A program made the translations under genes and the position numbers. From contig JAFGPS010000079.1 in the NCBI GenBank assembly GCA_016936075.1, positions 1 through 64,000 of the forward strand: a stretch of 64,000 nucleotides of DNA. The letters run 5' to 3'. This DNA is from Sedimentisphaerales bacterium. Its GTDB lineage: Bacteria > Planctomycetota > Phycisphaerae > Sedimentisphaerales > Anaerobacaceae. Within the stretch, counting starts at the first letter, position 1; each line of letters begins with the position of its first letter. The notes below the pieces were generated by a model. The model saw nothing but the letters and a program-made list of their open reading frames with translations. It was not told where the DNA came from and did no database searches. This document shows positions 17,601 through 23,939 of this stretch, in pieces.

Positions 17601-18794
17601 ATGAGGACTATGAAGAGTTTAATAATTGTGTTTGCTGTCATGGCATTAACGACCGGAAGTGTTTTAGCGGCGGAGACTTTTTCTCTTACATGGAGTGAGT
17701 ATCCTTCATGGAGCGTTTTCGGTGTTTGTGAAATGTTAAAGTTCACAGAGACAGACGGAAAATGGGCGATTGATACGAAAGGTGAATATCTTCTTGACGG
17801 GAAAGCAGGCAAACAGGGTATAATCGAAAAGAAATGGGATGTCGATATCGTTCTTCTTGAAAAAGATTATGATACATGCATTTCATTTTATGCGACGAGT
17901 CAGTGTGATGCGGTATGCATAACAACTCTTGATGTATTGCCGATTGCACTATCAAGAAGCTCTGTAGTTATCATGCCCACTTCGACAAGCTTCGGTGCAG
18001 ATGCGCTTATTGTTGGAAATGATATTAAAGAAGTAAGCCAGCTTAAAGGTAAGAGTGTTTACGGCCTTTCCAAAAGTGTATCAGAGTACACATTTGACAG
18101 GAATATTGAGATTCTAAAGCAGAACGAAAAAGACTATAAGTTTGTTCACAACGACCCGGGAGCAGCCGCAGTTGCATTCCAGCAAAATAACAAAAATTAT
18201 ACAGGTGTAGTTGTCTGGAATCCTTTTGTAATGTCAACACTTGCAAACAGGAAAGACTCGCATGTATTATTCAGTTCTGAAAGTATCCCCGGAGAAATTA
18301 TTGACTCGGTTGTGATGGCCAAAGGCTCGCTCGAAAAAGCATCCGGCAAAAACGGCGCATGTGCAATAGCCGATGCTTATTACACTCTATCTAAAATTCT
18401 TGCTCAGAAAGATACTCAAGACCAGACACTTGTCGCATTGGGAAAGAAATTTTCCAATCTCAACGCAGAGCAGATGAAAACAGTTGTAAGACAGACAAGA
18501 TTTTATGCTACGCCTGAGATGGGAATTTCCTTTATGGAAGGTGGAGTTGTCTTTCCGTGGAAGAAAACTGTGGAAGATACTTCAGACTTGTTTACAAATG
18601 CAGGATTTGATGCCAGGAAATCCGAAGTGACAACAAAAACTCTCAAGGAGCTTATGCCTTTTGTAGTAAAGTTCTGTGTTGATAAGGAAATGACACCGAA
18701 ATCGCCAGTTATAAGTTATGGTAAAGCTGATGATAATACACAGATGCTTTTTGATGCCCAATATATGAAGGCGGTCCTTGAAAAAAATAAATAA
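17601..18794 (+). CDS. ABC transporter solute-binding protein (SsuA/NMT1-like)
   Basis: The protein has 397 residues with a cleavable signal peptide at about 1-24 (VLAA). The domain is a type II periplasmic binding fold: QCDAVCITTLDVLPIALSR lies at the ligand hinge, followed by SQLKGKSVYGLSKSVSEY and a VVVWNPFVMS strand like the corresponding strand of the 14305 protein. It has no OmpA domain, so it is the free, diffusible SBP of the cluster. ATG 17601 follows AAGGAG at 17588-17593. An intrinsic terminator lies directly downstream (18810-18858). The ligand cannot be told from sequence; relatives bind sulfonates, nitrate or pyrimidine precursors. Confidence 0.85.
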   Translation: MRTMKSLIIVFAVMALTTGSVLAAETFSLTWSEYPSWSVFGVCEMLKFTETDGKWAIDTKGEYLLDGKAGKQGIIEKKWDVDIVLLEKDYDTCISFYATSQCDAVCITTLDVLPIALSRSSVVIMPTSTSFGADALIVGNDIKEVSQLKGKSVYGLSKSVSEYTFDRNIEILKQNEKDYKFVHNDPGAAAVAFQQNNKNYTGVVVWNPFVMSTLANRKDSHVLFSSESIPGEIIDSVVMAKGSLEKASGKNGACAIADAYYTLSKILAQKDTQDQTLVALGKKFSNLNAEQMKTVVRQTRFYATPEMGISFMEGGVVFPWKKTVEDTSDLFTNAGFDARKSEVTTKTLKELMPFVVKFCVDKEMTPKSPVISYGKADDNTQMLFDAQYMKAVLEKNK

Positions 18795-18809
18795 AAAAGC
18801 AGAGCTTTT

Positions 18810-18858
18810 ATAAAGAGTGTCTTGGTTGATCGCTTATAATCGGGCACTCTTTATTTTT
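18810..18858 (+). terminator. Intrinsic terminator inside the envelope cluster
   Basis: Perfect 10-bp arms ataaagagtg (18810-18819) and cactctttat (18845-18854), extended by wobble pairs, are followed by TTTT. It sits between the SBP gene and the permease gene and should lower expression of the downstream four genes. Confidence 0.75.
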
Positions 18859-18902
18859 AGAATTTATTAATTGTTTTTGATAAATTTGAATATGGAGTGT
18901 AT

Positions 18903-19832
18903 ATGACAATTTCTGCTCTGAAATATTTTTTAGTAATTTTTGTGTGCCTTATTTGGATAGTAAAAATTGCGGTAAGTGAAAAAACTATCAGAAAAGCTCT
19001 ATCAAAAAGAGATGCATTTATTCTGAGAATGTTGTCACTTATTATCCTGATTAGCGTTTATCTGTTCCTTTCGCACAGACAGCATTTAATTAATCCTGAT
19101 GATAGTACTATGCCTACAATATCTCAGCTTGGTAAAGGTCTTCAGAGTATTTATAAAGCAGATGAATTCACTGAAGAACGATGGATTGTAGTCGATGCCA
19201 AAGCAACTTTCTCAAGATTTTTCCTTGGCCTTGCCTTTACTATTGTTTTGTCAATAAGCTGGGGAATTTTAACCGGCTGCTTTAAGATATGGAGAGAAAG
19301 CTCAATTCTTCCGTTGGTGTTTTTCTCCTTCATTCCTCCAACAGCAGCTATGCCGGTTTTCTTTGTAACAATGGGAACTGACATGGCAATGTATGTTGCG
19401 CTTATTGTATTTGGAACTTTTCCAATATTAGCCCGGACAATTTGCCTGGCGGTTGACGAAATTGATGAAGAATTCATTTTTAAATCACAAACACTCGGAG
19501 CCTCGAAATTAGAAGTAATTTATAATGCGATTTTCAAGCAGATTCTTCCCAAAATTATTGACAGCGTTCGCCTTCAAATTGGAATAGCGGTTATTCTTTT
19601 AATCGCTGCGGAAATGATGTGCGGAGATGCTGGATTCGGTTATAGGATAAGGATACACTACAAACTGGCAAACATGTCAGTTCTTTATCCATACTGTGCG
19701 TTCTTAGCAGGATTTGGTTTTATTATTGACGCAGCATTCAGGAAGATTAACGCGTGTTTATGTCCATGGTATTTCAATCTTCCCGCCAAAAAACGTTCCT
19801 GTCATTCAGGAAGGATAAATAATGCAAAATAA
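18903..19832 (+). CDS. ABC transporter permease (SsuC/TauC-like)
   Basis: The protein has 309 residues with about six to seven hydrophobic segments. The BPD_transp_1 domain spans about residues 95-285. The coupling (EAA) loop is recognisable at about 185-215: SQTLGASKLEVIYNAIFKQILPKIIDSVR. After it comes AAEMMCGDAGFGYRIR, close to the conserved AE...G.G of SsuC/TauC proteins. ATG 18903 has GGAG at 18894-18897. The stop overlaps the start of the ATPase gene by 11 bases, so the two are translationally coupled. It presumably pairs with the ATPase and one or more of the three SBPs. Confidence 0.88.
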   Translation: MTISALKYFLVIFVCLIWIVKIAVSEKTIRKALSKRDAFILRMLSLIILISVYLFLSHRQHLINPDDSTMPTISQLGKGLQSIYKADEFTEERWIVVDAKATFSRFFLGLAFTIVLSISWGILTGCFKIWRESSILPLVFFSFIPPTAAMPVFFVTMGTDMAMYVALIVFGTFPILARTICLAVDEIDEEFIFKSQTLGASKLEVIYNAIFKQILPKIIDSVRLQIGIAVILLIAAEMMCGDAGFGYRIRIHYKLANMSVLYPYCAFLAGFGFIIDAAFRKINACLCPWYFNLPAKKRSCHSGRINNAK

Positions 19833-20835
19833 AGATATAGTTCTTGAGATAAAAAATGTTTTTCACAATTTCGGGAAAAAGTATGTCCTCTGGGATGTTA
19901 ATCTCGAAGTTGTAGCAGGTGAGATCGTAGGATTAGTTGGCCCGAGCGGCTGCGGAAAATCAACTCTACTGAGAGCGATTCTTGGTACGCACCCGGCGGC
20001 ACGAGGTGTAATTACGGTACATAGCGGCCCGAATAATAAAGAACTTAAAATTGTTAAAAAAGCAAACAGGGACTGCGGCATTGTTTACCAGAAATATACT
20101 CTGTTTCCTTTTTTAACTGCTCTTGAGAATGTTGCAGTCGGGTTAAAGTTGGACGAATCGAATTTGTTCCAGAGAAGTTTAGGCAAATTTATGAAGTTTG
20201 ATTTTCCATCAGGAAAAATGAGATGGGGCCAGCTAAGAAAAATTCATCTCGAAAAAGCAGCGACTTTGCTCGAAAAGCTCAGGCTGAAAGATGCAATGGA
20301 TAAATACCCAAGAGAGCTTTCAGGCGGAATGTGCCAGAGAGTAGCAATCGCACAGTCACTCATCATGAAACCGAAAATACTGCTTCTTGATGAGCCGTTT
20401 GGTGCATTGGACGAAGCGACAAGAGAAGAGCTTCAAACTATGCTCCTTGAGCTATACGATGAAAACGTCCATGCAAAAAGTAAAGGTGAAAAGCCTCCTT
20501 ATACAATTATAATTGTCACGCACGAATTGAATGAAGCAATTCTGGTTGGTGACAGAGTAATTGGACTGTCGCAACACTGGGACTCAAAAACCGTTGGAGA
20601 TTCCAGGGCGATTAATGCTTCGACAATAGTTTACGATTCAAAATCACCTGTTTTCCAGCCGAATAAGGAAAGAGATTACGGCTCGTTTGCACAGCAGAGA
20701 AAAGAGATAAGAGAGTTTGTATTTAATCCTTATTTCCTTCCGAAACCGTCTGAATTTAGATTGCATTTCTGGGAACAGGTTGAACATGGAGATGGTGAGG
20801 GTATATTAAAATTAGGAGAGACAAAAGATGAGTGA
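19822..20835 (+). CDS. ABC transporter ATP-binding protein (SsuB/TauB-like)
   Basis: The protein has 337 residues with complete ABC ATPase motifs: Walker A GPSGCGKST (about 40-48), Q-loop VYQKYTLFPFLTALENV (about 88-104), signature LSGGMCQRVAIAQSL (about 167), Walker B LLLDEPFGALDEATRE, and switch His in VTHELNEA (about 232). It is longer than SsuB/TauB (about 255). There is an insert of about 35 residues before the signature (NLFQRSLGKFMKFDFPSGKM...) and a C-terminal extension of about 90 residues that could be a docking site. Its last 8 bases overlap the AAA ATPase gene. Confidence 0.92.
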   Translation: MQNKDIVLEIKNVFHNFGKKYVLWDVNLEVVAGEIVGLVGPSGCGKSTLLRAILGTHPAARGVITVHSGPNNKELKIVKKANRDCGIVYQKYTLFPFLTALENVAVGLKLDESNLFQRSLGKFMKFDFPSGKMRWGQLRKIHLEKAATLLEKLRLKDAMDKYPRELSGGMCQRVAIAQSLIMKPKILLLDEPFGALDEATREELQTMLLELYDENVHAKSKGEKPPYTIIIVTHELNEAILVGDRVIGLSQHWDSKTVGDSRAINASTIVYDSKSPVFQPNKERDYGSFAQQRKEIREFVFNPYFLPKPSEFRLHFWEQVEHGDGEGILKLGETKDE

Positions 20836-22660
20836 GAAAAATGAGGTGAGTTACGGCTTTCTGGCAAAACTTGGGAGGACCTTAAATGCAGGACAATCAA
20901 AAGTTGTCGCATTGACTGGAAATATTTTAGACTTGTTTTTCTCGAGTCAGGAAAACGATTATGTCCCATTAACAAACTTTTTGATATCGAGTTGGGACAC
21001 TCCTGATATGAATAAATGGTTTATTAAAGTAGTTTATGAGTTGAATAAACCAGTACATTTTCTAAATGATCAGGATAAAGAAGATGTAGAAGAAGCATGG
21101 GTAAGAGTACATACTCACCCCAATGCTGAACAGGCAGTAGAAAAAGTAATCAGGCCGTTTTCATTTGAAAAGGCAGATAAAGAAGCAAAAGAAAGTTTCG
21201 AGAATGCCTTAAAACTTACTGCGGAAAACTCATTCTTTGCACTTGAATTCCTCAGGCAGTTATGTCTGGTTTCAAGAGTAAAAGTTAATGGAAAACAAAT
21301 TCTTAACAGGGACCTGATTATTCTTGTCGAAGGTGCTGATTTACTTATACCACAGGGCGAAGTTTCAAGGATTTCTGAGAGCGACAGGAGAAAAGTTGCT
21401 ATTTGCAGGGACTGGTTCTGCGATCCTGAATTTATGAATGGAAGCGACTCAGTGGTTTTTATAGCTGAATCCAGGAGCAGGCTAAACGAGGAAGTTTCTC
21501 ACCTGCCGCAATTATTGGAAGTTGAAATTCCATCTCCCAATGAATCGCAGCGAGAATCCTTTATCTCATGGTTTACTAAAAAACAATCAGAAAACCGAAA
21601 ACCGAAATTTTGGAAAGGAGGTTCTGCAGAGAAATTTGCAGGCTTAACGGCAGGACTTTCTATACACGCTTTAATGCAGCTTTTGAAGGAAAAAAGCTAT
21701 TTAAGCGAAAGTATCGAAGAAAAAGATATTATCGTAAAAGTTTCGGAATATATTGTGAGCCAGCTTGGCGGCGAAGATGTCGTAGAGTTTTACAGGCCGA
21801 AACACAAACTACTTGATGTTGTCGGGAACGAAAAACTTGTAAATTTCCTGAAAGAAAAATTTATACCGAGAATAAAACAGAAAGAAGGCTGTATTTCGGG
21901 AGCAATTGTCTGCGGGCCTATAGGCTCGGGAAAAACTTTTATTTTCGAAGCAGTAGCGGCAGAGCTTGGGATTCCGGTTCTTGTCTTGAAAAATTTAAGA
22001 AGCAAATGGTTTGGTGAGACAGATGTGATTTTTGAGAGGTTACGTAGATGTCTTGAGTCTTTGGGTAAAGCTTTGATTTTTGTTGATGAAGCGGACACAC
22101 AGTTTGGCGGACTGGGACAGGGTGTTCATGAAACTGAAAGAAGACTGACTGGAAAAGTACAGGCTATGATGTCTAATCCTGTTTTAAAAGGTAAGATTGT
22201 CTGGTTATTAATGACGGCTCGAATCAACATGCTATCGCCGGATATAAGAAGACCCGGAAGATGTGGTGACTTTATAATTCCTGTTCTTGATCCGATTGAC
22301 GAAGATTTAAAAGCATTTGTAAGCTTTGTGCTAAAACCAGTTATGAAAAATGCTTCGGAACAATTTCTCGCAGAGTTAGCCGAAATAATGAAAGGATACT
22401 ATGCGGCTGCGTTTGCATGCCTTAAGGACGATTTGATTTCTTATCAGATTTCACAAATGTCTAAAGATATAAGTGAAAACGAGATAAAAGGGATTATCTC
22501 TGACAGGATTCTGCAAAAGGGCGGTACTGCAAGAAGAGTACAGGAATTAAATGCGCTTCTTAACTGCTCTCACAGGTCATTGCTTCCGTACAGTGAAAAT
22601 TTCGAGCAATCAATAAAGCAATGGGAAGATGAATTAAAACATTTGGAAAAACTTTATTAA
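20828..22660 (+). CDS. AAA+ ATPase with degenerate first domain, coupled to the ABC transporter
   Basis: The protein has 610 residues. Residues about 1-320 are a non-canonical region that ends like a dead AAA/RecA module (VVFIAESRSRLNEEV, then LPQLLEVEIPSPNESQRESF). Residues about 325-600 are a canonical AAA domain: Walker A GPIGSGKT (363-370), pore-region SKWFGETDVIFERLRRCL, Walker B ALIFVDEADTQF, and arginine-finger region DIRRPGRCGDFIIPV. The sensor-1 position is MTARINML. The plan resembles Ycf46-type ATPases and the 7057-8544 protein. Its start overlaps the ABC ATPase gene by 8 bases. Inference: it remodels a product of the cluster, with PspA the obvious candidate because ESCRT-III polymers are handled by AAA ATPases such as Vps4. 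Confidence 0.82.
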   Translation: MSEKNEVSYGFLAKLGRTLNAGQSKVVALTGNILDLFFSSQENDYVPLTNFLISSWDTPDMNKWFIKVVYELNKPVHFLNDQDKEDVEEAWVRVHTHPNAEQAVEKVIRPFSFEKADKEAKESFENALKLTAENSFFALEFLRQLCLVSRVKVNGKQILNRDLIILVEGADLLIPQGEVSRISESDRRKVAICRDWFCDPEFMNGSDSVVFIAESRSRLNEEVSHLPQLLEVEIPSPNESQRESFISWFTKKQSENRKPKFWKGGSAEKFAGLTAGLSIHALMQLLKEKSYLSESIEEKDIIVKVSEYIVSQLGGEDVVEFYRPKHKLLDVVGNEKLVNFLKEKFIPRIKQKEGCISGAIVCGPIGSGKTFIFEAVAAELGIPVLVLKNLRSKWFGETDVIFERLRRCLESLGKALIFVDEADTQFGGLGQGVHETERRLTGKVQAMMSNPVLKGKIVWLLMTARINMLSPDIRRPGRCGDFIIPVLDPIDEDLKAFVSFVLKPVMKNASEQFLAELAEIMKGYYAAAFACLKDDLISYQISQMSKDISENEIKGIISDRILQKGGTARRVQELNALLNCSHRSLLPYSENFEQSIKQWEDELKHLEKLY

Positions 22661-22729
22661 CATGAGGATGGCTTGCTTTTTTTATATGGCAAAAGACCAT
22701 CAGTATTGTCTTAGGGAAAGGAAAAAGAA

Positions 22730-23221
22730 ATGGCGAAAAAAGTAAAAGCTGCAAAAAAGAAAGTTGCAAAGAAGCAGGAAAAAAAGCAAAAAGATAAAAA
22801 GCAGACAAAGAAACAGAAGAAAGAAGCTAAGAAAAACAATATGAGTCACTCTGTTTCTCAGAAGGTTTTACAACTGTTAATGGATGAAGGTCAGATGTCG
22901 GCCGATAAAATAGCCAAAAAAATAGGTAGGAGCAAAGTTTTTGTGAACAAGGTTATAAATGGCGAAGCGACTTTGTCTGCTGAAGAGCTTGGTAAACTCA
23001 CAAAGGCAGTTGGCAGTTCTCTTGGCAGTTCTTTAATTAAAAAGATTTCTGACATAACAATGGACGATGTGAAAGAAGCCGCGGAAAAAGCAAAATCCGC
23101 CGCCGCAAAAGCTGTTAAAGGAACACCGGATTTTACATCAGATGTTCTTAAAAAAGCATTAAAAGAAGCTGGTAATGTTATTCAATCTGCCGGTTCATTT
23201 CTTAAAGGACTTGGGAGCTGA
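22730..23221 (+). CDS. Lysine-rich protein with helix-turn-helix-like domain
   Basis: The protein has 163 residues. The first ~38 are nearly all Lys, Ala, Gln and Glu, like histone H1/HU-tail sequences. Residues about 42-88 look like an HTH: QLLMDEGQMSADKIAKKIG then SKVFVNKVINGEATLSAEEL. The C-terminal 70 residues are Ala/Lys-rich helix. It could bind DNA as a cluster regulator, or the basic tail could bind acidic lipids or RNA. An AAAGGAAAA ribosome site precedes ATG 22730. It is the last gene before the terminator at 23292. I do not recognise a named family. Confidence 0.65.
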   Translation: MAKKVKAAKKKVAKKQEKKQKDKKQTKKQKKEAKKNNMSHSVSQKVLQLLMDEGQMSADKIAKKIGRSKVFVNKVINGEATLSAEELGKLTKAVGSSLGSSLIKKISDITMDDVKEAAEKAKSAAAKAVKGTPDFTSDVLKKALKEAGNVIQSAGSFLKGLGS

Positions 23222-23291
23222 TTAAATATGTCAAAGACCATATAAACTCCAAATTATCCTGAAGGTAATTAAACCTATTTTCAAAACGAAA

Positions 23292-23345
23292 GAAGGTTAT
23301 TTATCAGACGTTGAAAATCGAGATAGATAACCTTCCGGTTTTTAT
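23292..23345 (+). terminator. Intrinsic terminator at the end of the envelope cluster
   Basis: A 14-bp stem (arms 23292-23305 and 23322-23335, one G-U) with a 16-base loop is followed by CGGTTTTTA. It ends the transcript of the AAA/HTH genes. Confidence 0.8.
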
Positions 23346-23622
23346 TAAGCACGATTCTAATGCCAGGAACCTTGCTATCAAATATATAGGAAATACAATT
23401 GGTTTAATTTCATTAAATCATCAAAAACAATACCTCGAAACTCGCTGGGCTAATAGGTCCTAAAATATCTCTTATTATGTGCGAATAATTTAATAAAAAT
23501 TTCGGTTTTAATCTTTATTTTACCTATTTAAACTTTCTTAATTTATTATTACAAAACATGTATAATAATAATATACTTTTGTATATAATACGCTCTAATA
23601 CGCAAACGATGTAATTTATTTA

Positions 23623-23651
23623 TTGACAAAAAAGACAAAATATTGTATGAT
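23623..23651 (+). promoter_or_regulatory. Consensus sigma70-type promoter of the exopolysaccharide locus
   Basis: TTGACA (23623-23628), a 17-base spacer and TATGAT (23646-23651). It is the best promoter match in the window. Predicted transcription start is near 23658, about 280 bases before the first coding sequence. Confidence 0.8.
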
Positions 23652-23657
23652 AGCGAT

Positions 23658-23939
23658 TATCAGTGAAAAAGATGGGGTTTTAGTGAGAAGGATACATTCA
23701 TTTCTGGGATGGCATAGTTACGCCTATATAATTTAAGTTTGGATGCACCTTTATACTCTATAAAACTACATCTTAAGGAATGAATATTTGTTGTTGTAAA
23801 CCATGGAATGCTTATTAATTTTTACAGCAACTTACGGGGACGGAGTCTAAACTAATATTGTTAATAGGAAATAACTTGTTAGTAAGTATTTAATGTATTA
23901 TTATAAAAAATCAAATTATGACAAGGAATTAACATTCGA
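23658..23939 (+). promoter_or_regulatory. Long 5' leader of the exopolysaccharide operon
   Basis: About 280 untranslated bases. An 11-bp stem (arms 23790-23800 gttgttgtaaa and 23821-23831 tttacagcaac, one G-U) with a 20-base loop is the clearest structure. No known riboswitch consensus (for example GEMM c-di-GMP) was recognised. The length suggests RNA-level control. Confidence 0.45.

Larger units (their letters stand above)
23222..23939. other. Intergenic stretch with terminator, promoter and long leader
   Basis: These 718 bases separate the envelope cluster from the exopolysaccharide locus. They contain an intrinsic terminator (23292-23345), a very AT-rich zone (about 23490-23640), a consensus promoter (23623-23651) and about 280 bases of leader. 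No coding sequence is supported. Confidence 0.75.

Noticed and set aside
20318-20369. Reading the whole 11392-20835 run as an ordinary sulfonate or nitrate importer
   Set aside because: The ABC motifs are standard, but the OmpA fusions, vWA, PspA and coupled AAA gene are not explained by a simple importer.
23658-23939. c-di-GMP (GEMM) riboswitch or RfaH ops element in the leader
   Set aside because: No GEMM core or GGCGGTAGC-type ops sequence could be found; only a generic hairpin is visible.
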